64,000 bases of DNA from an uncultured Lachnospiraceae bacterium (GCA_934293575.1 CAKQYU010000003.1:1-64000), one strand, 5' to 3'; positions 7,612 to 15,372 are shown, numbered from the stretch's first letter. Program-made: numbers and translations. Notes: generated from the letters alone by a model not told the origin.

Positions 7612-8493
7612 TTACCTCGCTTTCATAATCGTATTCTTTTCCCGCAAGGAAAGAATGAGGGCAGTCAGCATAAGGGGCAAGCCGCCTATCACTCCAATCA
7701 TCAACGGCCCCAAGAGAAGTTTGTCAGCATAGGCAGGATTCAGAAAAAGCGTTGGTATTCCTGCAAACGCATTGATTGCACCATGGCAAAGTGATGGTAT
7801 CCAGATACAGTTTGTCTTTTCATAGAGAAAGTCAAACAGAATTCCCATTGCACTTGCGATAACACAAAACAGCAATGGTCCTGTCACTGGCATTCCAAAA
7901 TATGAAGTTCCATATTCATACCCTGCAAGAAGCATGATTGGCCAATGCCATACGCCCCAGATAGCTCCGCCAACCAATCGTCCTTTGGTTATACCAAAAT
8001 ACTCCTTTAGAATCGGATACATCGTGCCTCTCCAACCTACTTCCTCACCAACTGCAAAAAACATATTAACTAATGGTGCATAGGTAATTGCTGCTATCAC
8101 GCTGATTCCAGCGTATAATGGAACAGAGATACCGCTGTTTTCTAATTGTGAAATTCCATCTGTCCCCAATGTACTGCGTATGTATAAAAATGAAGTATCC
8201 CATGCCGACGGAAAGAGTAGAAAATATAACGCTGCACCCATTACACCAAGAACTAACGGTATGAACCATGCACACATAATCCAGCGAATATTTTTCTTTA
8301 TATTGGGTTTCCATCCAATTTTTTTCATATCTGATTTTGAAATAATGACAGCAAGCAACGGTGAAAACATAGATAATGCCAGAACAGACGAATACGCCAT
8401 AGTGTATCCTTTGCGAAACAGCACTCCTGCAATAATCTGCAGTATCCATGCAACTCCAAATGCCCACAATAAATATTTTATTATTCTTTTCAT
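7612..8493 (-). CDS. CPBP-family intramembrane protease
   Basis: A 293-residue membrane protein with eight or so helices. The abortive-infection/CPBP (Rce1-like) motifs are present: EEVGWRG (motif 1, about residue 148), WGVWHWP (motif 2, about 178), and CHGAINAF (about 235), carrying the glutamates and histidines of the active site. CPBP proteases act in prenyl-protein processing, bacteriocin maturation and immunity; the role here is unknown. The ATG has GGAGGATAA upstream. It ends four bases before the HD-GYP fragment. Confidence 0.88.
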   Translation of the reverse strand: MKRIIKYLLWAFGVAWILQIIAGVLFRKGYTMAYSSVLALSMFSPLLAVIISKSDMKKIGWKPNIKKNIRWIMCAWFIPLVLGVMGAALYFLLFPSAWDTSFLYIRSTLGTDGISQLENSGISVPLYAGISVIAAITYAPLVNMFFAVGEEVGWRGTMYPILKEYFGITKGRLVGGAIWGVWHWPIMLLAGYEYGTSYFGMPVTGPLLFCVIASAMGILFDFLYEKTNCIWIPSLCHGAINAFAGIPTLFLNPAYADKLLLGPLMIGVIGGLPLMLTALILSLREKNTIMKAR

Positions 8494-8520
8494 AAGCGTT
8501 ATCCTCCATTTTCTACCATT

Positions 8521-9006
8521 TCATCTTATATAGCCATTTCCTAATCCGTCTGTCCAACCCTTTGAACCATCCGGCAATGTTACCAACACATTTGCTGTAT
8601 CTCTGTCTCCGTTCAACACAGGATAATTTTCCCTAACTTTTTTTCTATTGTTTTTCTCATGTTGGTTGTCATTTAAACTTCCTCTTAGCAATTCAATTCC
8701 CAGAACAGCATTAAACACTACTACTGAAAATGTACTAATTCTCTCTGCAATACCAAATAACATCTGCGGCAATATATGTGTTCCGATTGCTCCACCCAGC
8801 ATTGTTGCCAGACTTATGATTGCCCACACTTCTATGGTTTTTCTATTATCTTTTTTTGCTCCAATTGCAATAACTAACAATGAAACAATTGATAATACTA
8901 CAACCGCTACAGTCACTGCAATATGCATAATATTTTGTAATTCTAATGCTTTTTCATCTGATATCCATGGGAAACATTCATATCCAACATTACAACACCA
9001 CTCCAT
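8521..9006 (-). CDS. DUF998-like membrane protein, 5'-truncated, with tail
   Basis: A 161-residue paralogue of the protein at 5834-6172. Residues 1-112 align helix for helix (MEWCCNVGYECFP, HILPQMLFGIAERIS, NAVLGIELLRG). A further 48 residues form a hydrophilic tail ending LPDGSKGWTDGLGNGYIR. As in the paralogue, the open frame continues upstream of MEW with KGIYLFAV and then meets the TGA that ends the DUF3021-like gene. The normal N-terminal helices are therefore missing. Gap to the DUF3021-like gene is 24 bases; it probably shares that operon. Confidence 0.6.
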   Translation of the reverse strand: MEWCCNVGYECFPWISDEKALELQNIMHIAVTVAVVVLSIVSLLVIAIGAKKDNRKTIEVWAIISLATMLGGAIGTHILPQMLFGIAERISTFSVVVFNAVLGIELLRGSLNDNQHEKNNRKKVRENYPVLNGDRDTANVLVTLPDGSKGWTDGLGNGYIR

Positions 9007-9030
9007 TACCGCAAATAAATAGATACCTTT

Positions 9031-9471
9031 TCATTCCTTCTCTTTTTTTCTTCTGCGCTCTGCAATCCGTCGATTAATCTTATCCGCCTCTTCTTTCTCC
9101 AGATACCACTTCACAAGGTACGACAGCACATCACAAACTGCTGTGGAAATCAGTATTGCAACATACACTACTACGGAAATACTGTCACCCATAATAAGAT
9201 AAATCACTGCACACATTGCAATTTCCAGAACTACAAGCTCTATACCTCTCTGCCACATAATCTGTGAAATCGTCATATCTTCCTTCAGATAGATGGGAAT
9301 ACATGGAATCATACAAATAAGTGCCAACCCAAAGGGCAGAAAAAAATAGATAAAACTGATGCTGTTATTCCTTGCAAAAAGGCTGCCAATCACGGCAATT
9401 GCAAATGTACACTCTGCCACGACCGTTATGTAATCAAACAAAAACTCTCTCTTCGGATCAAATTCTTTCAT
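9031..9471 (-). CDS. DUF3021-like membrane protein
   Basis: A 146-residue protein with four membrane helices followed by a charged tail (DKINRRIAERRRKKEKE). Small four-helix proteins of the DUF3021 type usually sit directly behind a LytTR regulator, as here, and are thought to hold that regulator inactive at the membrane. The start is set at 9471 because GGAGG lies nine bases upstream and an earlier ATG (9477) would be too close to it. It overlaps the LytTR gene by 14 bases, implying translational coupling. Confidence 0.75.
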   Translation of the reverse strand: MKEFDPKREFLFDYITVVAECTFAIAVIGSLFARNNSISFIYFFLPFGLALICMIPCIPIYLKEDMTISQIMWQRGIELVVLEIAMCAVIYLIMGDSISVVVYVAILISTAVCDVLSYLVKWYLEKEEADKINRRIAERRRKKEKE

Positions 9472-9919
9472 CGTCATCCTCCTCCATAAAGCAATCTTCA
9501 AATTCCTTGGCATATCTTCGTGTAATCAGTATTTCTTCACCATTTTCCATTCTGGCATATAGCCTTCCATTCAATGCGGTTCTAACAGAAATAATATGAT
9601 CTACATTGACAAGCATTGTTTTAGAAGCTCTACATATAGTTCTTCTCTTAACCTTTTCTTCTACCTGATATAGTCTGCCTTTCATTTCATAAACACTATC
9701 CACAGTATATGCAAAAACCAGACCATCCACAGTCTCAAAATACAGAATATCCTCTATTCTGACAGATACTTTTTCCTTGGTCTGCTTATATCCGGTCAAA
9801 GTGTCCCCTTTATGCCTCACATATTCTTTTATCTCTTCAAAGTCCTTTGTAAGTCTTATGTACTCAAGAGTTACCCCCTCTTCCTCTGGACTATTCACAA
9901 GTTTTTCCGTTACTCTCAT
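9458..9919 (-). CDS. LytTR-family DNA-binding regulator
   Basis: A 153-residue protein without a receiver domain. The C-terminal 100 residues are a LytTR DNA-binding domain: DILYFETVDGLVFAYT, YQVEEKV, RASKTMLVNVDHIISV, and GEEILITRRYAKEFE are the characteristic beta-strand phrases. The N-terminal 50 residues are variable, as in stand-alone LytTR/DUF3021 pairs. Targets are usually the operon itself and nearby export or bacteriocin genes; none is obvious here beyond the DUF998-like and CPBP genes downstream. Its ATG overlaps the stop of an upstream fragment (ATGA). Confidence 0.87.
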   Translation of the reverse strand: MRVTEKLVNSPEEEGVTLEYIRLTKDFEEIKEYVRHKGDTLTGYKQTKEKVSVRIEDILYFETVDGLVFAYTVDSVYEMKGRLYQVEEKVKRRTICRASKTMLVNVDHIISVRTALNGRLYARMENGEEILITRRYAKEFEDCFMEEDDDERI

Positions 9920-10085
9920 GCATCTTTCCTTTCCGGTTCCATCGCTAATGTCCTTATTCTCACAACCATATCTTCTATCGCCTGTGCACCTGCACTAAAA
10001 TCAAGAATGTAATTCTCATGACCTTGGCAACTGACTTATTCGCATGCTTTTCATTCTGTACCAGAACCTTACTTCGTTCTACCAT
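9916..10085 (-). pseudogene. Decayed N-terminus of a signalling gene plus fragment
   Basis: From an ATG at 10085, with GGAGG nine bases upstream, 36 codons read MVERSKVLVQNEKHANKSVA then KVMRITFLIL and stop at 9975. Helical N-termini of this kind, followed by membrane sensor helices, occur in Lachnospiraceae GGDEF and HD-GYP proteins. A second frame continues as GAQAIEDMVVRIRTLAMEPE and ends at 9916, overlapping the LytTR start. The two pieces cannot form one protein without a frameshift. The rest of 10086-10277 shows nothing. Confidence 0.45.
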
Positions 10086-10277
10086 ACCAGTTATCCTCCA
10101 TATACAGTTTTGGTAATTTGCTACTATAGTTAATCTATCGCGAATTGATTTCATTGTCTACATGCACACAACTAACATGCATAAAATGGATACCAAGATG
10201 CATGATGATACCGATTTTTGTAGTCAAAAATGAAAGCAATACAAACTTTTTCTGATTTGTACTGCTGACATTTCATA

Positions 10278-10916
10278 TTAAAAAATCTGTCCCGGCAATT
10301 TCTTTTTCTCTTTATATGGAAACTGCTTATCAAACTCCTCTGCTTCCTGCTCATCTACAAGATAGCCTTCCGGTGTTGCATACTCTCCTGTAATTCCATC
10401 AAGATATCCCGGTATCAGTTCCTTGCACAGGAAGAACGATGCATCTTCTCCCTCCGGCAGTCCATGATAACGGATACCATACTCGCTTGCCTGCTTAAAG
10501 CCGCTCTTTCCATAAAAATCAATATTTCCTTCAAAGCATAGTGCTCCACAGCCAAGCTCTGCTGCTTTCTCCAATGAATAATCAAGCAGGATTTTACCAT
10601 ATCCTTTCCTCTTATATTCATTCTTGATACAGATCGGTCCCATTGTCATAATTGGAATATTTCTTCCATCATCCGCTTTAATGTCCGTTCTCATAAACAT
10701 ATTCTGACCAATTAACTTGCCCTCTTTATCATTTTCATTCAGAAACATCACAAAATCCAGTTCCGGTACAAATGCCGGATTGCTTCGAAGCTGATGCAAT
10801 ACATAATGCTCCAGACATCCGGGGCGGTATATGTTCCAAAAGCTATCTCTTACCAGATTTTCTACCTCGCGGTATTCACTTTTCTCTTCTATACGGATTA
10901 TTATATTATTTTTCAT
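10278..10916 (-). CDS. GNAT-family N-acetyltransferase
   Basis: A 212-residue acetyltransferase with the acetyl-CoA-binding loop KRKGYGKILLDYSLEKA at about residues 112-128 (motif A, R-x-x-G-x-G). It is preceded by MTMGPICI and followed by GCGALCFEGNIDFYGKSGF, which resembles YhbS-type GNAT proteins. The acceptor is unknown. The first codon overlaps the TetR gene by four bases, so the two are co-translated and the regulator probably controls it. Length is usual for this subgroup. Confidence 0.85.
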   Translation of the reverse strand: MKNNIIIRIEEKSEYREVENLVRDSFWNIYRPGCLEHYVLHQLRSNPAFVPELDFVMFLNENDKEGKLIGQNMFMRTDIKADDGRNIPIMTMGPICIKNEYKRKGYGKILLDYSLEKAAELGCGALCFEGNIDFYGKSGFKQASEYGIRYHGLPEGEDASFFLCKELIPGYLDGITGEYATPEGYLVDEQEAEEFDKQFPYKEKKKLPGQIF

Positions 10917-11521
10917 GATCTAATTCTCCTACCCTTCAACTCTTGTACCAAACTTTTTATAGCTGATACAAATTCTACTTTTACCTTTTCCTTATCTACT
11001 GCTCCATCATATATACTGTAATAAAAATGCATAACTGCATAGAATCTGACTGCTTTATCTTTCGCATCCACAATCCCTATACTTTCAAATAAATCTTTCA
11101 CATAGGAAGCAGGTCCGGCAACGAGATACTGCTGATATAAATTCTGCATCTCTTCACTACGAAACTGTTCTATTGTGAGCATCTTCCGAAACGATGATGC
11201 AAAATCATCCTCTGTCCAGTATTCAAACATAGACTTGCTGTATTCCACAAAATCATCAAATGATACTGCCTCATACTTTTCAGGCATTTTCTCTTTATCC
11301 TCTTGTGGCATATCATATTCTGTTGCCTGTTCGCCATCCTGCTGCTCCATACGCTGCACAATACAGTCAAAAATATCTCTTTTGCTTTTGTAATGGCGGT
11401 ACAATGCCCCTTTTGTCATATTAAGTTCTCCTGCTATCTGGCTGACGGAGACAGCCTCGTAGCCATCTCTGGCAAACAGATGCAGTGCCACAATTAATAT
11501 TTCCTCTTTCCTATTACCCAT
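10913..11521 (-). CDS. TetR-family transcriptional regulator
   Basis: A 202-residue regulator. The helix-turn-helix is clear: EEILIVALHLFARDGYEAVS, then IAGELNMTKGALYRHYKSKRDIF. The C-terminal helical domain is acidic with no recognised ligand signature. The ATG at 11521 is preferred, since GGAGG lies eight bases upstream; a TTG at 11536 would sit on top of that site. The gene is followed by an overlapping GNAT gene. It is preceded by a structured 5' leader and by a promoter embedded in an 18-base inverted repeat, so autorepression is very likely. Confidence 0.9.
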   Translation of the reverse strand: MGNRKEEILIVALHLFARDGYEAVSVSQIAGELNMTKGALYRHYKSKRDIFDCIVQRMEQQDGEQATEYDMPQEDKEKMPEKYEAVSFDDFVEYSKSMFEYWTEDDFASSFRKMLTIEQFRSEEMQNLYQQYLVAGPASYVKDLFESIGIVDAKDKAVRFYAVMHFYYSIYDGAVDKEKVKVEFVSAIKSLVQELKGRRIRS

Positions 11522-11540
11522 GCACATTTCCTCCAAACTA

Positions 11541-11626
11541 TGAGAAACACGCTCCGCGAGTTTCTCAAGTTATCGCGGCAGTCGCCAAGGTCTTGTGCAA
11601 GCACAGACTTTGGCTCGTTGCTCGCG
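11541..11626. repeat. Double-hairpin palindromic element
   Basis: Two imperfectly symmetric hairpins lie side by side. The first (11541-11567) is a perfect 12-base stem with a three-base loop. The second (about 11574-11626) pairs CGCGGCA with a matching outer arm and GCCAAGGTCTTGTGC with GCACAGACTTTGGC across an AA loop. G+C is far above the surroundings. On the minus strand it falls in the untranslated leader of the TetR-GNAT transcript. Its form resembles dispersed REP-like elements. Confidence 0.65.
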
Positions 11627-11631
11627 TAAAT

Positions 11632-11679
11632 AAATAAACGACCGTTTACATTTATATAATAGTAAACGGTCGTTTATTT
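11632..11679. promoter_or_regulatory. 18-bp inverted-repeat operator for TetR
   Basis: Perfect 18-base arms (11632-11649 and 11662-11679) are separated by 12 bases. Each arm contains its own palindrome AAACGNNCGTTT, so the site offers two adjacent dyads. It surrounds the -10 box and fills the spacer of the TetR promoter, an ideal repression site. Confidence 0.8.
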
Positions 11680-11684
11680 GTCAA
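11656..11684 (-). promoter_or_regulatory. Promoter of the TetR-GNAT operon
   Basis: Minus-strand TTGACA (11679-11684) and TATTAT (11656-11661) with a 17-base spacer that is one arm of the operator. Confidence 0.75.
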
Positions 11685-11704
11685 TCCTTTTCTTTTTACA
11701 TACA

Positions 11705-12472
11705 TTATCTCTTTTTATAAATCAAAAGCTCCGGATTTTCCCCATCCTTCTCATATGTACATACCAGAATAAAATCCATACCTGCAAGAATCCCGAAGCA
11801 CCTGTCTCCTCCAAATTCAGACTCCAATTGATTCCCCAGATAGGTTTTCTGATCATCAAGGAATTTTACTTTTTGACCATTCGGCAGAGTGTATTCCAGA
11901 TTCACATATTTCCCCACAAGTGCTTTTAGTTTGTCTACCCTCGGAAGTCCATCTATATGCAGATTATTTATTTCTTCTATCAATTGCTTTTTAAACTCTT
12001 CAAACTGTCCATTGTCACTGAGTTCATCATACCTTTTCCAGTAATCTAACTTCGGAAGTACTTCCTTCAAATAAGAGCTTGCCTGTTCTTCGGTAAAGTT
12101 TTCATTTACCATATTCTTTACACACACATTAATCAATTCATCCATATCATTATATGTGTATGTTCCATCTGCATAACACCATTTACAATAATTCTCATTC
12201 ATTGCGCCATCTTTATCACGTCCCAATATGGAATCATCATCAATAGGCATCCCACAACACTGACAAATCAGCTTTCTGGGTTCTCCTAAAAGGGTATTGA
12301 TTGAAACATCAAATTCTTTCGATAAGAGCTTAAGTGTGTCAGTATTGGGAACGGTATCACCATTTTCCCAGCGTGATACCGCCTGCCTTGTCACCATGAT
12401 TTTGTCTGCCAGCTCGTCTTGTGACAATCCTCTTTCCGTACGAAGTTTCAAAATAATATTTTTTGTTTCCAT
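11705..12472 (-). CDS. XRE-type regulator with zinc ribbon
   Basis: A 255-residue protein. Residues 1-62 are an XRE/Cro helix-turn-helix (LRTERGLSQDELADKIMVTR, AVSRWENGDTVPNTDTL). Residues about 75-115 form a zinc ribbon with CQCCGMPI and YCKWCYADG, as in the zinc-ribbon-2 group. The rest is a predicted helical region and a C-terminal beta domain ending GDRCFGILAGMDFILVCTYE. This combination is common in Clostridia; ligand and targets are unknown. The ATG at 12472 has GGAGGTG upstream; earlier in-frame ATGs overlap that site. Confidence 0.85.
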   Translation of the reverse strand: METKNIILKLRTERGLSQDELADKIMVTRQAVSRWENGDTVPNTDTLKLLSKEFDVSINTLLGEPRKLICQCCGMPIDDDSILGRDKDGAMNENYCKWCYADGTYTYNDMDELINVCVKNMVNENFTEEQASSYLKEVLPKLDYWKRYDELSDNGQFEEFKKQLIEEINNLHIDGLPRVDKLKALVGKYVNLEYTLPNGQKVKFLDDQKTYLGNQLESEFGGDRCFGILAGMDFILVCTYEKDGENPELLIYKKR

Positions 12473-12552
12473 AGCCGTCACCTCCATAACCATATCATAT
12501 AGATAAATTTAAGTTCTGAAAAGCAACCGGTTGTTGCTATACTCAATCAATG

Positions 12553-12777
12553 TTAGTTAATCTTATTATATAACTTATCAACCTCAGCTTCATACACCGA
12601 TTCAGCATGAGTATCAAACAGCACCCATTCCACCAAATCAAAGCTGTCCGGATTTTCCTGCAAAAATCTATTTATTGTATGTACTGCAACCTTTGCTGCC
12701 AGTTCAACCGGAAAACTATATACTCCCGTTGATATGGAAGGAAATGCAATAGACCTGATTCCATTATCCATTGCCAA
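12553..12777 (-). pseudogene. C-terminal fragment of a macro-domain protein
   Basis: A 74-codon frame containing IRSIAFPSISTGVYSFPVE, the signature loop of macro domains that contacts the distal ribose, and the final helices of the fold. The N-terminal half, including the ADP-ribose adenine and diphosphate sites (typically VNAAN), is missing. The frame reads sensibly for five codons upstream of its TTG and meets the TAA of the 65-residue gene, so the break point lies there. It is similar to the intact macro domain at 16213-17277. Not expected to fold or bind ligand. Confidence 0.7.
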
Positions 12778-12786
12778 CTTCCTAGT

Positions 12787-12984
12787 TTAATATTCCTTCT
12801 CTATCTCGCCATCTATTCCATACATTTTCTTGAATGCATCAAGGTCTGCCTGGTTCTTAATCCACCCCGCACCTTTTTTTCCGTACCCTGGAATTAAAGC
12901 TTTCTTAACAGCTCGCTTGGCTTTTCCGGTTGTTCTCGCCTTTATTAATTCCTTTATACTGGGTGTTCTCATTCCAAACTTCAT
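12787..12984 (-). CDS. Small basic protein, unknown
   Basis: A 65-residue lysine- and arginine-rich protein with RTPSIKELIKARTTGKAKRA followed by LIPGYGKKGAGWIKN. Similar short proteins with the PGYGKKG.GWIK phrase are, as I recall, widespread in Clostridia and often annotated as hypothetical. The acidic tail IDGEIEKEY follows. A GGAGG site lies eight bases before the ATG. The truncated macro-domain frame starts immediately after its stop. No DNA-binding motif can be named, though the charge suggests nucleic-acid contact. Confidence 0.65.
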   Translation of the reverse strand: MKFGMRTPSIKELIKARTTGKAKRAVKKALIPGYGKKGAGWIKNQADLDAFKKMYGIDGEIEKEY

Positions 12985-13053
12985 CTTAATAGCCTCCGTT
13001 GTTCCATAAAAACCACCTATTACTATCTATCAATAATAGGATTATACCACCAT

Positions 13054-13359
13054 TTACACCTCTTCAACAAACACAATACCATAGATTTTCTCAGATGCCA
13101 GTTCATTAATCTTATCTATTTCACATCCAGTCTGTTCCATCAGTCTTTCTAGTTGCTCCTTTGTGCACTGATATGCATAGCTTCCCCAGTCCACCTGCTT
13201 TTCATTGTCAAAAAGCTTATTGGCTATATCAAGAAATTCCCATCCTCCAAGTTTATATACTCGATTGTTCTCAACTAATATATTGTATGGATCTTTATTC
13301 TCGTTCCATGATACCAACTTGTCACTTTGTATTTCTCCATAATAAATAGATGACAACAT
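13054..13359 (-). CDS. Hypothetical protein
   Basis: A 101-residue soluble protein, acidic, mixed alpha/beta, beginning MLSSIYYGEIQSDKLVSW and ending KIYGIVFVEEV. It contains YKLGGWEFLDIANKLF and a helix CTKEQLERLMEQTGCEI. No signal peptide, membrane helix or catalytic motif is visible. A GGAGG site is present before the ATG, inside the 12-base gap to the SIMPL gene, so the two are likely co-transcribed. Family unknown. Confidence 0.6.
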   Translation of the reverse strand: MLSSIYYGEIQSDKLVSWNENKDPYNILVENNRVYKLGGWEFLDIANKLFDNEKQVDWGSYAYQCTKEQLERLMEQTGCEIDKINELASEKIYGIVFVEEV

Positions 13360-13371
13360 ACAATCAACCTC

Positions 13372-14037
13372 CTAAGCGATTTTCCAGACTACAGTAACTG
13401 TATCAGTAACATCTATATCGTCTGCTTCAATATCTATGTCATATGCTGCCGGTGCACTCATTTCACATTCCGTACACTCCATTAATCTCATTTCATTCAT
13501 TGGCTTTGTTACAAAATCTATCTCTCCCCATGAATAATCAATTGCCTGTATTTCACCCAGTTTCACATTCGCTGCTGTCGTAAGTACCTGTGCCTTTTGA
13601 ATAGAATCCTCAATCGCTTTATGTAACAGCTCATTTTTACATGTTTCTACATCAGCTACAGTATATTCAATAGAAAACTCCGGTTTTAATGAACTATGTG
13701 CCAAAGCATATAGCACCTGTCCCAGCTTTTTGTTATCAGAAGCAAACTCTATTTTCATATGATGAATATACTTATACCCCTCAAATCTTCGCTTCCAACT
13801 CTTATCCCTGTCCTGATAGCTTTCATATTCTGTATCAACATTAAAATATACTGTTTTAAGGTCTTTTCTCTGAAATCCAAGTTTTTCAAATAAGTCCTTG
13901 AGCAGCTCTGTATCTTCTGTTGATCTGCGAAGAGTATCTTCATATTCATGGCAAAGAGCTTCCTTGTTTACATATAATCGGATCATATCAGGCTTTACTG
14001 CTATTTTTCCTTTTCCCGTAACTTTAATTGTTCTCAT
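13372..14037 (-). CDS. SIMPL-domain (DUF541) protein, cytoplasmic form
   Basis: A 221-residue protein starting MRTIKVTGKGKIAVKPDMIR, the characteristic first strand of the SIMPL/DUF541 fold, followed by TVYFNVDTEYESYQD and LQKAQVLTTAANVKLGEIQ-like phrases. SIMPL proteins are often exported (for example BP26 and YggE); this one has no signal peptide. The C-terminal extension is acidic (DIDIEADDIDVTDTV) and ends in a beta strand. The ATG lies inside the 3' end of the ADP-ribosylglycohydrolase gene (14-base overlap) behind AAGGAAG, implying coupling. Function unknown. Confidence 0.8.
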   Translation of the reverse strand: MRTIKVTGKGKIAVKPDMIRLYVNKEALCHEYEDTLRRSTEDTELLKDLFEKLGFQRKDLKTVYFNVDTEYESYQDRDKSWKRRFEGYKYIHHMKIEFASDNKKLGQVLYALAHSSLKPEFSIEYTVADVETCKNELLHKAIEDSIQKAQVLTTAANVKLGEIQAIDYSWGEIDFVTKPMNEMRLMECTECEMSAPAAYDIDIEADDIDVTDTVTVVWKIA

Positions 14038-15352
14038 CATCTTTAATCTTCCTTTCATTCTCATAATGTTCATATCCATTGATTAAAAGCTCTATCATCT
14101 TCTTTGTCATCTGAATATACTTACCAAACGGATTAATCACAATTCCATTTACCTGTTCCCAATTAAGAGCCAGACGAAGTATTGATTCAATAGTCTGATT
14201 CATCTGCACATTTCCAGCAGAACCCTTATGCATTTCATCAGAAGATGTAAATACTCCAATCCATTCTTTTTCATCAGCATCTTTTACAGTTTCTATTTTA
14301 AGTCTTACATCATGGTCAAGTGAAATCGTGTCACCAGCCTTTACTTTACTTATCCGTTCTTCCGACATAAAAGGATTTTCCGTAATATATGGAACAACAA
14401 CTTCTCCTGCCTGCTGCATTCTTGTTACCATGACTTCCATAAATAACAACATTCCGTTTTTATCCTGCTGAATATAATACTGATCGATTGCTGCCTCAAT
14501 CATCTGATTTGCCTGTATCTCATCCATTTCATCTGAATAGGTATCCATGCCCCTGCCAAGTATATGATCAAATTCATCAAGAATATCTGTCATCAATCCC
14601 CTATCAATCCGACTTTTACACTCTGCAATCAGCACAGCCGGAATTCCATAAAATGCTTCTGCAATACTTCCTGTAATAGCTCCAAGCGTATCTGTATCTC
14701 CCCCAAGTGATACTGCATTACGCACTGCATCCTCAAAATCTTTGGATTCCAGAAATGCGATGATTGCCTCTGGTACTGTTCTCTGACATGTCTCATCCAT
14801 GTGATAACCAGGTCTGATTTCATCAAGTGTTCTATCAAGGTTATAGTTAAACTCCTTCTCTATATACTCTTTGATTTCTTCTTTTGAAGAGCCATTCCTT
14901 GCCATATATATTGCACTTGCAGTTGCCTCTGCACCCTTTATACCTTCCGGATGATTATGTGTCACATTCGCTGTAGCTCTAGCTACCTCTCTGGTTCTTT
15001 CCATCGAGTCATAAAGCCAGCCTGCCGCTGACACTCTCATCGCTGAACCATTTCCATAGCTTCCGTATGGTTTTGGATTTTTTTCTTTAAGCCAATGTCT
15101 AAACCTCCCACCATATCCTGCATGTGGATATCTTTTTCCCCAATCCTGCACATTGGATGCTACTGCATCTTCAATTTCCTTTACTGCAGCTTCCGGTCCG
15201 ACAGCAAGAAGAGCCTCTCCAACTGCTATTGTCATAACAGAATCATCTGTAAAGCCACAGCCTTCACTAAATAAATCAAAGTTCTTTGTTTTATCACCTC
15301 TGTCAAACTCAAACGGACTTCCTATAATATCTCCTAAAATTGCTCCGTACAT
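14024..15352 (-). CDS. ADP-ribosylglycohydrolase fused to SseB-like domain
   Basis: A 442-residue two-domain protein. Residues 1-260 are an ADP-ribosylglycohydrolase (DraG-like, all-helical) with GAILGDIIGSPFE, GFTDDSVMTIAV (first metal site) and SLGGDTDTLGAITGSIAEAF (second metal site); all key aspartates are present. It should cleave ADP-ribose from proteins or small molecules. Residues about 310-425 resemble the SseB N-terminal domain (VMVTRMQQAGEVVVPYI, WIGVFTSSDEM, VNGIVINPFG). The ATG at 15352 has GGAGG six bases upstream; a TTG at 15364 overlaps that site. The fusion is unusual. Confidence 0.88.
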   Translation of the reverse strand: MYGAILGDIIGSPFEFDRGDKTKNFDLFSEGCGFTDDSVMTIAVGEALLAVGPEAAVKEIEDAVASNVQDWGKRYPHAGYGGRFRHWLKEKNPKPYGSYGNGSAMRVSAAGWLYDSMERTREVARATANVTHNHPEGIKGAEATASAIYMARNGSSKEEIKEYIEKEFNYNLDRTLDEIRPGYHMDETCQRTVPEAIIAFLESKDFEDAVRNAVSLGGDTDTLGAITGSIAEAFYGIPAVLIAECKSRIDRGLMTDILDEFDHILGRGMDTYSDEMDEIQANQMIEAAIDQYYIQQDKNGMLLFMEVMVTRMQQAGEVVVPYITENPFMSEERISKVKAGDTISLDHDVRLKIETVKDADEKEWIGVFTSSDEMHKGSAGNVQMNQTIESILRLALNWEQVNGIVINPFGKYIQMTKKMIELLINGYEHYENERKIKDDENN

Positions 15353-15372
15353 ATATGCCTCCAATCCCCGGA

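Noticed and set aside
12787..12984. Prophage marker
   Set aside because: The small basic protein alone is not evidence of a phage; no capsid, terminase, portal or integrase gene is present.
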